A stretch of DNA of 64,000 nt from contig NZ_LMMT01000007.1 in the NCBI RefSeq assembly GCF_001422365.1, positions 62,001-126,000 on the forward strand, written 5' to 3'. Positions 42,079 through 51,680 of the stretch are shown one piece after another. Under the pieces are notes generated by a model. It was not told the origin of the DNA. It saw only the letters and a list, made by a program, of their open reading frames with translations, and did not search any database. Numbering within the stretch: position 1 is the first letter of the stretch; each line of letters starts with the position of its first letter. The position numbers were made by a program, and so were the translations under genes. This stretch comes from Pseudorhodoferax sp. Leaf265. GTDB taxonomy: Bacteria > Pseudomonadota > Gammaproteobacteria > Burkholderiales > Burkholderiaceae_C.

Positions 42079-43311
42079 ATGGCCTCCGAAGGCATCAGCA
42101 CCGGCATCGTGCATTCCGACCGCCGCTTTGGCGTCGAACACGGTGGCGTACGCAAGCCCATCCACACCTCGACGCAGTACGGCTTCGACCGTGTGGAAGA
42201 CCTGATCGGCGTATTCCAGGGCACGCTCAAGGGCGCCTACAACTACGCGCGCCAGGGCACCCCAACCACGGCCGCGCTGGAATCGCAGATCACGCGGCTG
42301 GAGCAGGGTGTGGGCACCGTGTGTTTCGGCACCGGCATGGCGGCCATCAGCGCGGTGTTCCTGACATTGCTGCGTGCGGGCGACCACCTGGTGGCGAGCC
42401 GCTATGTGTTCGGCAACACCAACAGCATCTTCGGGACGCTGCGCGATCTCGGGATCGAAATCAGCACCGTGGACGCGACCGATGCGGCGGCAGTGGCTGC
42501 GGCGGTGCAGCCCAACACGCGCATGGTGTTTGTTGAGACCATCGCGAATCCCGGAACGCAGATCGCGGATATGCCCGCCATCGGCAAGTTCTGCGCGCAG
42601 CATGGTCTGCTGTTCGTCGTCGACAACACCGTCACCTCGCCGGCGCTGTTCCGGCCTAGAGACGTGGGCGCCGGCCTCGTCGTGCAGTCGTTGACCAAGA
42701 CCATTGCCGGCCACGGACAGGCGCTGGGTGGCGCGGTCACCGACACGGGGCTGTACGACTGGCATGGCTATCCCAACATCTTTGCGGCCTACCGCAAGGG
42801 CGACGCGAAGCAGTGGGGCCTGGCGCAGGTGCGCAAGAAGGGCCTGCGGGACATGGGCGGAAACCTGTCGTCGGAGCACGCGCACCAGATCAGCCTGGGG
42901 GCCGAGACGCTCGCGTTGCGTGTGGCGCACACCAGCGCCACGGCGCTGGCATTGGCGCGCTACCTGCAGGCGCACTCGTCAGTGGTTGCGGTGCATTACC
43001 CGATGCTGGAGACCCATCCGCAGCACGCGCTGGCCAAGCAGTTGTTCAGTGCGGGCTCGTGGCTGCTGTCGTTCGAGTTGCGCGACACGGCGGCGTGCCT
43101 GCAGTTCATCGACCGGCTGCAACTGCCCATCAAGGCAACGGGCCTGGGCGACACCCGCACCCTGATCATCCCGGTGGCGCCTACCATCTTCTGGGAAGCA
43201 GGGGCGGAGGTGCGCGCCGCCATGGGCATTGCCGACGGCCTGATCCGACTGTCGATCGGCCTGGAAGACCCGGCCGACCTGCTGGCCGACTTCGCGCAGG
43301 CGCTGGCTTAG
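42079..43311 (+). CDS. Cys/Met metabolism PLP-dependent enzyme (cystathionine gamma-synthase family)
   Basis: A 410-residue fold-type I PLP enzyme. The cofactor lysine is K207 in QSLTKTIAGHG; YNYARQGTPTTAALE (54-68) holds the neighbouring-subunit Tyr and Arg that bind PLP phosphate; FVETIANPGTQIAD and DNTVTSPALFRP follow the family pattern. Possible activities are cystathionine gamma-synthase, O-acylhomoserine sulfhydrylase or a gamma-lyase; the divergent SLTKTIAGHG loop (SxTKYxxGH is usual) argues for a distinct subgroup. It starts 7 bp after ppa with a poor ribosome site, so it may depend on ppa translation. Its stop overlaps the converging FemAB-like gene by four bases. Confidence 0.85.
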   Translation: MASEGISTGIVHSDRRFGVEHGGVRKPIHTSTQYGFDRVEDLIGVFQGTLKGAYNYARQGTPTTAALESQITRLEQGVGTVCFGTGMAAISAVFLTLLRAGDHLVASRYVFGNTNSIFGTLRDLGIEISTVDATDAAAVAAAVQPNTRMVFVETIANPGTQIADMPAIGKFCAQHGLLFVVDNTVTSPALFRPRDVGAGLVVQSLTKTIAGHGQALGGAVTDTGLYDWHGYPNIFAAYRKGDAKQWGLAQVRKKGLRDMGGNLSSEHAHQISLGAETLALRVAHTSATALALARYLQAHSSVVAVHYPMLETHPQHALAKQLFSAGSWLLSFELRDTAACLQFIDRLQLPIKATGLGDTRTLIIPVAPTIFWEAGAEVRAAMGIADGLIRLSIGLEDPADLLADFAQALA

Positions 43312-44483
43312 CCGTCGGCCTGGCGAAATGGCGTGCGTTGCGCCAGATCGCTCAGGTACGCGTCCACGCCCTGGCCTTCGCGCTCCAGGAAACGTTCCAC
43401 CGCTTCCGCGAAGGCCGGGTGCGCGAGCCAGTGCGCGCTGCTGGTGCGTACCGGCATCAGCGCACGGGCCATCTTGTGCTCACCCTGGGCGCCGCCTTCG
43501 AAGCGCTGGTAGCCCTGGGCGATGCACCACTGCAAGGGCTGGTAGTAGCAGGCCTCGAAATGCAGGCAGTCCACGCGTTCCAATGCACCCCAGTAGCGGC
43601 CGTAAGCCACGCCCAGACCGGGCTCCAGCGCGACCAGGCTGCAGGCGATCGGCGCGCCGTCCCGCTCGGCGGTGAACAGCAGCCAATGCTCGGACATGTC
43701 GCGCGCCACGGACCTGAAGAAGCTGCGCGCCAGATAGGGCGCATTGCCATGCTCCAGATAGGTGCGCTCGTAGCAGCGGTAGAAGAAGTCCCAATCCACC
43801 GCGGTGATGGCCTGGCCCTGCGCCCAGCGAAACCGCACGCCGGCCTCGGCCACCTTGCGCCGCTCCTGGCGGATCTTCTTGCGCTTGTCCTGCGCGAGGC
43901 TCGCCAGAAAGGCGTCGAAATCCTCGAACGGCAGCCCGTCGGCCGCGCAGGCGTTCTGCCAGTGGAACTGGACCTGGTGCCGCAGCATGAGCCCTGCGTC
44001 GGCGCAGGCGGACATGTCGGACGCGTTGCCGAACAGCAGATGCAGTGAAGACAGTTCTTGCTCTTCGCACCACGCCACGGCTGCGCGCAGCAGCGTCGCC
44101 CTGCTGGCCGCGTCGCGCGCCAGCAGCCGTGCACCTGGCACGGGTGTGAAGGGTGGGGCGATGACGGCCTTGGGGTAGTAGGACAGGCCATGGCGCTGGT
44201 AGGCGTCGGCCCAGGCCCAGTCGAACACATACTCGCCGTACGAATGGGTTTTGAGGTACAGCGCGCAGGCGGCCTGCAGTTGGTCCTGGCGCCACAGGCT
44301 CAGGATGCGGGGTGTCCACCCAGTGTCGGTCACAGCGCTGCCGCTGAGCTGCATGGCCTGCAGGTAGGCGTGGCGCATGAACGGGCTGGGGTCCGCCTGC
44401 GCCGCCAGCAGGCCGTCCCAGGCGGCAGCGTCGATCTCGGAGATGTCCGCCACGATGCGGAGGGTGGTGTCGTCGTCTGCCAT
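43308..44483 (-). CDS. FemAB-like N-acyltransferase (COG3146 / PF04339 type)
   Basis: A 391-residue cytoplasmic protein of the predicted N-acyltransferase family with two GNAT-like folds. Visible hallmarks are PSPFMRHAYLQAMQ near the start, KTHSYGEYVFDWAWADAYQRHGL split around residues 78-100, the lysine/arginine stretch QDKRKKIRQERRK, and GRYWGALERVDCLHFEACYYQ followed by FEGGAQGEHKMARAL. The family is widespread in proteobacteria and is suspected to act on peptidoglycan or other aminoacyl acceptors, but no reaction is established. It diverges from glnB, 163 bp away. Confidence 0.82.
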   Translation of the reverse strand: MADDDTTLRIVADISEIDAAAWDGLLAAQADPSPFMRHAYLQAMQLSGSAVTDTGWTPRILSLWRQDQLQAACALYLKTHSYGEYVFDWAWADAYQRHGLSYYPKAVIAPPFTPVPGARLLARDAASRATLLRAAVAWCEEQELSSLHLLFGNASDMSACADAGLMLRHQVQFHWQNACAADGLPFEDFDAFLASLAQDKRKKIRQERRKVAEAGVRFRWAQGQAITAVDWDFFYRCYERTYLEHGNAPYLARSFFRSVARDMSEHWLLFTAERDGAPIACSLVALEPGLGVAYGRYWGALERVDCLHFEACYYQPLQWCIAQGYQRFEGGAQGEHKMARALMPVRTSSAHWLAHPAFAEAVERFLEREGQGVDAYLSDLAQRTPFRQADG

Positions 44484-44598
44484 GCTGGTTGTGGGTCGAA
44501 TGATGCCGGCAAGCCGCTACTTGCTGCTGCGTCCGATGCCTTGGCCCCAATGCGCCAGGCGAATTCGGGCAGCAGACTGCGGGATCGCGGGTGAATGA

Positions 44599-44985
<387 letters not shown>

Positions 44986-44994
44986 GGTCGGTTC

Positions 44995-45579
44995 TCAGAT
45001 CTGGTCCAGCTGCGGTGCGGGCGCCAGGCCCGCATCGTTGACCAGGTTCTTGAGCAGATCCTCTGCATCGCGGCCGATGCGGATCAGGTCCATCTGCCAA
45101 TCGTTGACGAAGCCTGCGCGCACCGTGGTCTTCAAGAAGCTCTCCAGCCCGTCGTACAGGCCCTCGATGTTGAGCAGGCCCACGGGCTTGTCGTGGTAGC
45201 CCAGTTGGCGCCAGGTCCAGACCTCGAAGAACTCCTCGAAGGTGCCAATCCCGCCGGGCAGGGCCACAAAGGCATCGGCATGCTCGGCCATCATGCGCTT
45301 GCGGTCGTGCATGGTGTCGACCACGTGCAACTCGGTGCAGCCGCGGTGCGCCCATTCCTTCTCGACAAGAGCCTTGGGGATCACGCCGATGACCTGCCCG
45401 CCGGCTGCCAGCGTGGCATCGGCCACCATGCCCATGAGGCCGTTGTGGCCGCCGCCGTACACGAGTTGCCCGCCGTGCTCGCCGATCCAGCGGCCGACCT
45501 GTTGCGCTGCGGCACCGTAGGCAGGATGCGCTCCAGGGCGGGAGCCGCAGTAGACACAGAGCGAGAACGCTGGCTTCAT
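44995..45579 (-). CDS. LOG-family protein (cytokinin riboside 5'-monophosphate phosphoribohydrolase type)
   Basis: A 194-residue Rossmann-fold protein of the TIGR00730/LOG family. The nucleotide-binding and catalytic motif is PGGIGTFEE (108-116), with the partner arginines R93 and R95 in HDRKRMM. YGGGHNGLMG (41-50) is the phosphate loop. Bacterial members cleave nucleoside 5'-monophosphates such as AMP or modified adenylates to base and ribose phosphate; cytokinin making is only one possibility. It is the last gene of the sigma-factor operon, overlapping the RDD gene by four bases. Confidence 0.88.
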   Translation of the reverse strand: MKPAFSLCVYCGSRPGAHPAYGAAAQQVGRWIGEHGGQLVYGGGHNGLMGMVADATLAAGGQVIGVIPKALVEKEWAHRGCTELHVVDTMHDRKRMMAEHADAFVALPGGIGTFEEFFEVWTWRQLGYHDKPVGLLNIEGLYDGLESFLKTTVRAGFVNDWQMDLIRIGRDAEDLLKNLVNDAGLAPAPQLDQI

Positions 45580-46091
45580 CGGGTGTGCGGAAGGGCTGTG
45601 ACGAGGCGCGTGCCGGCCAGGACGTCGTGCCAGAACTGGGATTGGGGGTGGAAGCGGCTGGCGATCGCCCACACCGCAACCCAGCCCAGCAGCAGCACGA
45701 AGGATTCGCCGGCCGGCAGCTGAAAGGGCGCGATCAGGACCAGCGGCGGCAGGAACCACAGCCAGCTCAGCAGATAGCGCACGAAGGCCTTGGTCTGGCT
45801 GACGGGACGGCCTGCGCGGTCCACCACGCGGATGTGCCAGGTCTTCATCGCCAGCGTCTGCCCCTTGGACCAGAACCAGGTGAAGTAGATGCCGAACACC
45901 ACGAACAGGAAGGCTTGCAGGGCAGTGCGGTTGTCCAGTGCGTTGCGGGTCTGGCTCAGCGTGCCGAACAGGTAGCCGGCGATGAAAACCAGGCCGAACA
46001 TCAGCATGCCTTCGTAGAGCCAGCAGGCCATGCGGCGCCACAGGCCGGGCGCTTGCAAGGCAGGCGCCATCTTCGGTGTTTCGACCGTCAT
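45576..46091 (-). CDS. RDD-domain membrane protein
   Basis: A 171-residue inner-membrane protein with an RDD domain: GLWRRMACWLYEGMLMFGLVFIAGY (about residues 16-40) holds the first conserved Arg region, KTWHIRVVDRAGRPVS the Arg/Asp after helix two, and RYLLSWLWFLPPLVLIAPF a third segment; a final FWHDVLAGTRLV matches the family end. RDD proteins have no settled function, though some affect ion or solute transport. Both ends overlap neighbours by four bases (DUF3106 gene and LOG gene), so it is firmly within the operon. Confidence 0.85.
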   Translation of the reverse strand: MTVETPKMAPALQAPGLWRRMACWLYEGMLMFGLVFIAGYLFGTLSQTRNALDNRTALQAFLFVVFGIYFTWFWSKGQTLAMKTWHIRVVDRAGRPVSQTKAFVRYLLSWLWFLPPLVLIAPFQLPAGESFVLLLGWVAVWAIASRFHPQSQFWHDVLAGTRLVTALPHTR

Positions 46092-46777
46092 TGGTGGCCG
46101 GCCGCGTCCGGCTCGGTGGCGTGGGCGTCGACCTGGGGCAGCAAGGTCTGCGGATTGATCAGGTGGGGTGCGGTGCTGATGCGCGGCATGGTGCGTTGAT
46201 TTTCGGGCGCAACCGGCATGGTGGCCAGGCGCTGGCGCGGAATCGGGCGGATCGCAGTGGCCACGCCGGGCAGGGTGCGGCGCGGCGCCTGCTCGGCAAG
46301 TTTGCGGCGCTCCTCTTCGCTGAGCGCCTGGTAGGCCTCCCATTTGGCCTGCTTGTCTTCACTGGCCAGGCGTTCGGTTTCCGCGAAGTTCAGCCGCGCG
46401 CGGCTGCGCTCCGCGGCACTGAGCTTGACCCATTCGCCCATGCGCTGGTGCAGCTTCTGCCGCTCTTCGGCCGGGAGCTTCTCAAAGTTGCGCGACAGCG
46501 CGATCCACTTGCGGCGCTGGCCTTCGCCAAGGCTGTTCCAGCTCGGTCCGAGTGGTTTGAGGGCTTGGCGCTGGGCGCTGCTCAGACCCGCCCAGCGCGG
46601 ACTGGGCGCCTCGGCCTTTTCTGTGGCTGGGCTGCTTGCGGCCTTGGAGGCCGGCTGTGCACAGACCAGCACCACCGCACAGCACAGGCTGGCGCCTGCG
46701 GCGAACTGGACCCAGTGGAAGCGGCGGGGTGCGAGCAAAGCGGGGCGCCCCGTGTCAGTTCTGCGGTGCGTTGTCAC
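46088..46777 (-). CDS. DUF3106-domain exported protein
   Basis: A protein of about 229 residues if started at the GTG at 46777, which overlaps the DUF3619 gene by 23 bases; the start is the least certain part. A hydrophobic leader (RFHWVQFAAGASLCCAVVLVCAQ) points to export or membrane attachment. The mature part is DUF3106: repeated short helices with W and L at fixed spacing (PLGPSWNSLGEGQRRKWIAL, EERQKLHQRMGEWVKLSAAE, RARLNFAETERLA, KQAKWEAYQALSEEERRKLA), a pattern that looks like a CpxP/Spy-type helical hairpin. A periplasmic stress-sensing or chaperone role is an inference from this and from the sigma-factor context. Confidence 0.78.
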   Translation of the reverse strand: MTTHRRTDTGRPALLAPRRFHWVQFAAGASLCCAVVLVCAQPASKAASSPATEKAEAPSPRWAGLSSAQRQALKPLGPSWNSLGEGQRRKWIALSRNFEKLPAEERQKLHQRMGEWVKLSAAERSRARLNFAETERLASEDKQAKWEAYQALSEEERRKLAEQAPRRTLPGVATAIRPIPRQRLATMPVAPENQRTMPRISTAPHLINPQTLLPQVDAHATEPDAAGHQ

Positions 46778-47201
46778 CAGCCTTGAGGAACTGCAGGAAA
46801 CCGGGGTCTGTGTAGGCGTCGGTCGGCAGGCTGTCGGTGAGCAATGCCGCGTCCACTTCGGCAAGCTCGCTGGCGCGGTTGTCGTTCTGCACCATGTAGA
46901 TGGCCAGCAACCCGGCAACCAGTGCCAGCAGTGGCAGCATCGCGCCCAGCCGGGCCCACAGCCCGGGTTCGTCCCGTCCGCCCAACTGCAGGGTGCCAGC
47001 GCGCCCGGAGCGAACGCTGCTGACCGTGCTGACCACGGGCGCGAACTCCTCCACCTTGCGCCGGGCAACGGCCTGTTGCCGCGCGACGCGGAGCCGCTCG
47101 GCAATGTCATGGTCCAGATTGGTGCAGGACTCCGATAGGCGGCCCGCGATCACGCGGCCGAGGCGATCAGTCGACAGGGCGATAGAGAGAGCTTGCTTCA
47201 T
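46755..47201 (-). CDS. DUF3619 single-span membrane protein, putative anti-sigma factor
   Basis: A 148-residue protein with a cytoplasmic N-terminal region (residues 1-87), one transmembrane helix (about 88-110, LGAMLPLLALVAGLLAIYMVQ) and a short outer tail with DAALLTDSLPTDAYTDPGFLQFLK. The layout and its four-base overlap with the sigma factor gene are those of a membrane anti-sigma factor, though it lacks the usual zinc-binding HxxxCxxC motif. The start at 47201 follows AAAGGA. Function as anti-sigma is inferred from context only. Confidence 0.8.
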   Translation of the reverse strand: MKQALSIALSTDRLGRVIAGRLSESCTNLDHDIAERLRVARQQAVARRKVEEFAPVVSTVSSVRSGRAGTLQLGGRDEPGLWARLGAMLPLLALVAGLLAIYMVQNDNRASELAEVDAALLTDSLPTDAYTDPGFLQFLKAGDNAPQN

Positions 47202-47764
47202 AGGTGGATTCCTTTGGCCGTCAGGGCGCGACTCAGGCTGGCGACGGCGCGCGAGCAATGGGTTTTGACGCTCCCTTCGGAGCAGCCCATGGCGGCAGCC
47301 GTCTCTGCGACGTCCATCTCCTCCCAGTAACGCAGCAAAAATGCCTCGCGTTGACGTCCCGGTAAACGTTGGATCTCGGTTTCGATCTCCCGCAGGATCT
47401 GTGCCCGCCGCGTGCTGTCTTCTGCGCTCTCGTGCCCTTCACTGCCGCTCTGCGGCGCCAGCGCCTCCAGCAGGTCGAAATCGCCATCCTCCCCGGCGGA
47501 CTCGAAGTCACTGAGATTGGAGAAGAGGGCGTTGCGCGTCTTCTGCCGGCGGAACCAGTCCAGCGTGCAGTTCGACAGAATGCGCTGGAACAGCAGTGGC
47601 AGTTCGGCCGCAGGCTTGTCGCCGTAGTGTTCGGCGAGCTTCATCATGCTGTCCTGCACGATGTCCAGCGCCGCTTCCTCGTTGCGCACGTGGTACAGGC
47701 AACGCTTGAAGGCGCGTTTCTCTACACCTTTGAGGAAGTCGGACAGTTCTTTGTCGGTGGCCAA
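47198..47764 (-). CDS. ECF-type RNA polymerase sigma factor
   Basis: A 188-residue sigma factor with only regions 2 and 4. Region 2 spans about residues 5-75 (AALDIVQDSMMKLAEHYG binds core polymerase; LDWFRRQKTRNA recognises the -10). Region 4 spans about 128-180 (LPGRQREAFLLRYWEEMDVAETAAAMGCS followed by SVKTHCSRAVASL, written in parts, is the -35-binding helix-turn-helix). It heads an operon of five overlapping genes ending with the LOG gene. A sigma-70-like promoter is possible at 47847-47820. The signal it answers to is unknown; envelope stress is plausible. Confidence 0.88.
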   Translation of the reverse strand: MATDKELSDFLKGVEKRAFKRCLYHVRNEEAALDIVQDSMMKLAEHYGDKPAAELPLLFQRILSNCTLDWFRRQKTRNALFSNLSDFESAGEDGDFDLLEALAPQSGSEGHESAEDSTRRAQILREIETEIQRLPGRQREAFLLRYWEEMDVAETAAAMGCSEGSVKTHCSRAVASLSRALTAKGIHL

Positions 47765-47819
47765 GACGGCTGTTGTGGGGTTCGCTCACTCGCGATGGGT
47801 GCCGCGAGGAAAGCCAAAG

Positions 47820-47847
47820 ATTATGGCATCGATGCAGGAAGGCGCAA
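47820..47847 (-). promoter_or_regulatory. Candidate promoter of the sigma-factor operon
   Basis: On the minus strand TTGCGC (47847-47842) and CATAAT (47825-47820) are 16 bp apart, placing a start point about 50 bases before the sigma gene. The rest of the 248 bp gap to ilvI holds a small hairpin, TCTCTT-CAC-AAGAGA (47946-47960), and no clear ilvI promoter. Confidence 0.3.
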
Positions 47848-48012
47848 AAAATCGTTGATAATCCCGGCGCTCGTCAAAAAAGCAAACGGGCCACGATCCG
47901 GCGTTGCAAGCATCTCGCCCATGGTCCTGGCCTTAAGTTCCAACGTCTCTTCACAAGAGAGGGCGAAGGAGCACCCAAGGTATTTCGTCAGAGAAATTCG
48001 CAAAGGTTGATC

Positions 48013-49800
48013 ATGGAAATCTCCAAAGCCGAAATCAAGTCGGCAGCTGCCGCCTCCTCCCCCCTCGCGCAATCCGGCCCCCAGGAATTGATGGGCGCCG
48101 AGATTCTCGTGAAATCCCTGCAGGCCGAGAACGTCAAGCACATCTGGGGCTACCCTGGTGGCGCGGTGCTCTACATCTACGACGCGTTCTACAAGCAGGA
48201 CACGATCCAGCATGTGCTGGTGCGCCACGAGCAGGCCGCAGTGCACGCCGCCGACGGCTATGCGCGTGCCACGGGCGACGTAGGCGTGGCATTGGTGACC
48301 TCCGGTCCTGGCGTGACGAACGCCATCACCGGCATCGCCACGGCCTACATGGACAGCATCCCGATGGTGATCATCACCGGCCAGGTGCCGACGCCGGCGA
48401 TCGGCCTCGATGCCTTCCAGGAATGCGACACCGTCGGCATCACGCGCCCCATCGTCAAGCACAACTTCCTGGTCAAGGACGTGCGCGACCTGGCCATGAC
48501 GGTCAAGAAGGCCTTCCACATCGCGCGCACCGGCCGGCCCGGCCCCGTGGTGGTCGACATCCCCAAGGACGTCTCGTTCAAGAAGGCGTTGTACAGCGGC
48601 TACCCAGAGACCGTGGAGATGCGCTCGTACAACCCGGTGCGCAAGGGCCACGGCGGCCAGATCCGCAAGGCCCTGCAGTTGCTGCTGACGGCCAAGCGCC
48701 CCTACATCTACACCGGTGGCGGCGTGCTGCTGAGCAATGCCACCAACGAGCTGCGCACACTGGTCGACATGCTGGGCTACCCGGTCACCAACACGCTGAT
48801 GGGCCTGGGTGCCTACCCGGCGTCGGACCGCAAGTTCCTGGGCATGCTGGGAATGCATGGCACGCTGGAAGCCAACAACGCGATGCAGAACTGCGACGTG
48901 CTGCTGGCCGTCGGCGCGCGCTTCGACGACCGCGTGATCGGCAATCCCAAGCACTTCGCGCAGAACGAACGCAAGATCATCCACATCGACATCGATCCGT
49001 CGAGCATCTCCAAGCGCGTGCGCGTGGACATCCCCATCGTGGGCGATGTCAAGGACGTGCTGACCGAGCTCATCGCGATGATCCGCGAGTCCGACATCAA
49101 GCCCGACAGCGGCGCCTTGGCCGGCTGGTGGGAGCAGATCGAGGTCTGGCGTAAGCGCGACTGCCTCAAGTACAGCCGTGGCGCCGGCGACGTGATCAAG
49201 CCGCAGTACGTCATCGAGACGCTGTGGAACATGACGAAGGACGTCGAAACCTACGTCACCTCCGACGTCGGCCAGCACCAGATGTGGGCCGCGCAGTACT
49301 ACCGCTTCGACGAGCCGCGCCGCTGGATCAATTCCGGTGGCCTGGGCACCATGGGCGTAGGCATCCCCTACGCCATGGGCATCAAGCTCGCCAAGCCCGA
49401 GGCCGAGGTGTTCTGTGTGACGGGGGAAGGCTCGGTGCAGATGTGCATCCAGGAACTTTCGACCTGCCTGCAGTACAACACGCCGATCAAGATCCTCTCG
49501 CTCAACAACCGCTACCTGGGCATGGTGCGCCAGTGGCAGGAGATCGAGTACTCCAGCCGCTACAGCAGCAGCTACATGGACGCGCTGCCCAATTTCGTGA
49601 AGCTGGCCGAGGCCTATGGCCACGTGGGCATGCTGATCGAGCGCCCGCAGGATGTGGAGCCGGCACTGCGCGAGGCGCGCAAGCTCAAGGACCGCACGGT
49701 GTTCATGGACTTCCGGACCGACCCCACGGAGAACGTGTTTCCCATGGTCCAGGCCGGCAAGGGCATCACCGAGATGCTGCTGGGCTCCGAGGATCTGTAA
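48013..49800 (+). CDS. ilvI: Acetolactate synthase, large (catalytic) subunit
   Basis: A 595-residue thiamine-diphosphate enzyme that makes acetolactate or acetohydroxybutyrate, the first common step of valine, leucine and isoleucine synthesis. The catalytic glutamate lies in LVRHEQAAVHAADGYAR, FAD binding in VGARFDDRVIGNP, and TPP/Mg binding in TGEGSVQM...LSLNN. The Mg motif, usually GDG, is GEG here (G471-E472-G473). The ATG at 48013 follows AAAGG; the longer open frame upstream would enter the sigma gene's territory. First of ilvI-ilvH-ilvC; ilvI rather than ilvB by its pairing with an ilvH-type small subunit. Confidence 0.95.
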   Translation: MEISKAEIKSAAAASSPLAQSGPQELMGAEILVKSLQAENVKHIWGYPGGAVLYIYDAFYKQDTIQHVLVRHEQAAVHAADGYARATGDVGVALVTSGPGVTNAITGIATAYMDSIPMVIITGQVPTPAIGLDAFQECDTVGITRPIVKHNFLVKDVRDLAMTVKKAFHIARTGRPGPVVVDIPKDVSFKKALYSGYPETVEMRSYNPVRKGHGGQIRKALQLLLTAKRPYIYTGGGVLLSNATNELRTLVDMLGYPVTNTLMGLGAYPASDRKFLGMLGMHGTLEANNAMQNCDVLLAVGARFDDRVIGNPKHFAQNERKIIHIDIDPSSISKRVRVDIPIVGDVKDVLTELIAMIRESDIKPDSGALAGWWEQIEVWRKRDCLKYSRGAGDVIKPQYVIETLWNMTKDVETYVTSDVGQHQMWAAQYYRFDEPRRWINSGGLGTMGVGIPYAMGIKLAKPEAEVFCVTGEGSVQMCIQELSTCLQYNTPIKILSLNNRYLGMVRQWQEIEYSSRYSSSYMDALPNFVKLAEAYGHVGMLIERPQDVEPALREARKLKDRTVFMDFRTDPTENVFPMVQAGKGITEMLLGSEDL

Positions 49801-49863
49801 AGCGCGCACCGCCTGACCCGTCTGGGCCAGGCTCCTTCAACGACGAATCTATTGCCCGCCGAG

Positions 49864-49885
49864 CCCGCGCATTACCGTGCGCGGG
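49864..49885 (+). other. Intercistronic hairpin between ilvI and ilvH
   Basis: CCCGCGCA (49864-49871) and TGCGCGGG (49878-49885) form a perfect 8 bp stem with loop TTACCG in the 115 bp gap. There is no T-run, so it is more likely an mRNA-stability or processing element than a terminator. Confidence 0.45.
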
Positions 49886-49915
49886 GGAGGGCGGCGAAAA
49901 GAGGAATCTGCATCC

Positions 49916-50407
49916 ATGAAACACATCATCGCAGTGCTGCTGGAGAACGAAGCCGGCGCACTTTCCCGCGTCGTCGGCCTGTTCTCGGCCCGCGGCTACA
50001 ACATCGAATCGCTGACCGTCGCGCCGACCGAGGACCCCAGCCTCTCGCGCATGACGATCCAGACCACTGGCTCGGACGACGTGATCGAGCAGATCACCAA
50101 GCATCTGAACCGGCTCATCGAAGTCGTCAAGGTGGTCGACCTGACCGAAGGCGCCTACACCGAGCGCGAGCTCATGATGGTCAAGGTGCGCGCGGTGGGC
50201 AAGGAGCGTGAGGAGATGAAGCGCATGGCCGACATCTTCCGCGGCCGCATCATCGACGTGACCGAGAAGAGCTACACCATCGAGCTCACGGGCGACCAAG
50301 GCAAGAACGACGCCTTCCTCGAAGCCATCGAGCGCAGCGCGATCCTGGAAACCGTGCGTACGGGGTCCAGCGGCATCGGTCGCGGCGAGCGCATCCTGCG
50401 CGTCTGA
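49916..50407 (+). CDS. ilvH: Acetolactate synthase, small (regulatory) subunit
   Basis: A 163-residue subunit that activates the catalytic subunit and gives valine feedback inhibition. The N-terminal ACT domain begins KHIIAVLLENEAGALSRVVGLF and continues RGYNIESLTVAPTED; the C-terminal half (MMVKVRAVGKEREEMKRMADIF, GRIIDVTEKSYTIELTG) is the second ALS_ss domain. The start at 49916 has AGAGGA upstream; an in-frame ATG at 49877 lies within the hairpin and adds only a basic stretch. Confidence 0.95.
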   Translation: MKHIIAVLLENEAGALSRVVGLFSARGYNIESLTVAPTEDPSLSRMTIQTTGSDDVIEQITKHLNRLIEVVKVVDLTEGAYTERELMMVKVRAVGKEREEMKRMADIFRGRIIDVTEKSYTIELTGDQGKNDAFLEAIERSAILETVRTGSSGIGRGERILRV

Positions 50408-50491
50408 GTACCAAGCATCCGCGCGCGCGTGCTGGCAGGCTCGGCGCGGCGGATCGACGATTTGCGAGGCTGCCGTCGGCAATTCGCCTGA

Positions 50492-51526
<1,035 letters not shown>

Positions 51527-51547
51527 GCGCCATTCCACGCGAATCGC

Positions 51548-51570
51548 AAGGCCACTCCGGTGGCCTTTTT
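51548..51570 (+). terminator. Rho-independent terminator of ilvIHC
   Basis: AAGGCCAC (51548-51555) and GTGGCCTT (51560-51567) form an 8 bp stem with a TCCG tetraloop, followed by a T-run ending at 51570. It lies 21 bp after the ilvC stop. Confidence 0.9.
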
Positions 51571-51590
51571 CGTTGCCGGGCCGCCCCTGG

Positions 51591-51645
51591 ACGAAAGGCG
51601 CCCCCTTGGGGGCAGCGACCACGCGCAGCGGGGAGCGTGGGGGGA
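51591..51645. repeat. Double-hairpin GC-rich intergenic repeat element
   Basis: GCCCCCTTGGGGGC (51600-51613) is a perfect palindrome, followed by a second stem CCACGC (51619-51624) with GCGTGG (51635-51640). From memory, near-identical elements follow many genes in Comamonadaceae genomes, so I read this as one copy of a dispersed REP-like element. No second copy is in this window. Confidence 0.5.
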
Positions 51646-51680
51646 CATTTTCATTGGTAACGCTCCACTACACTCGCCGC

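Noticed and set aside
47921-48010. A 29-codon frame (starting MVLALSS) just before ilvI as a possible ilv leader peptide
   Set aside because: Branched-chain codons are not enriched or clustered, and no terminator or antiterminator follows; it ends two bases before the ilvI start.
47821-49809. A 662-codon minus-strand open frame over ilvI
   Set aside because: It lies fully opposite a well-identified gene and has the typical composition of an antisense frame. Similar long shadows exist over the phospholipase, ligA, purL and smc genes.
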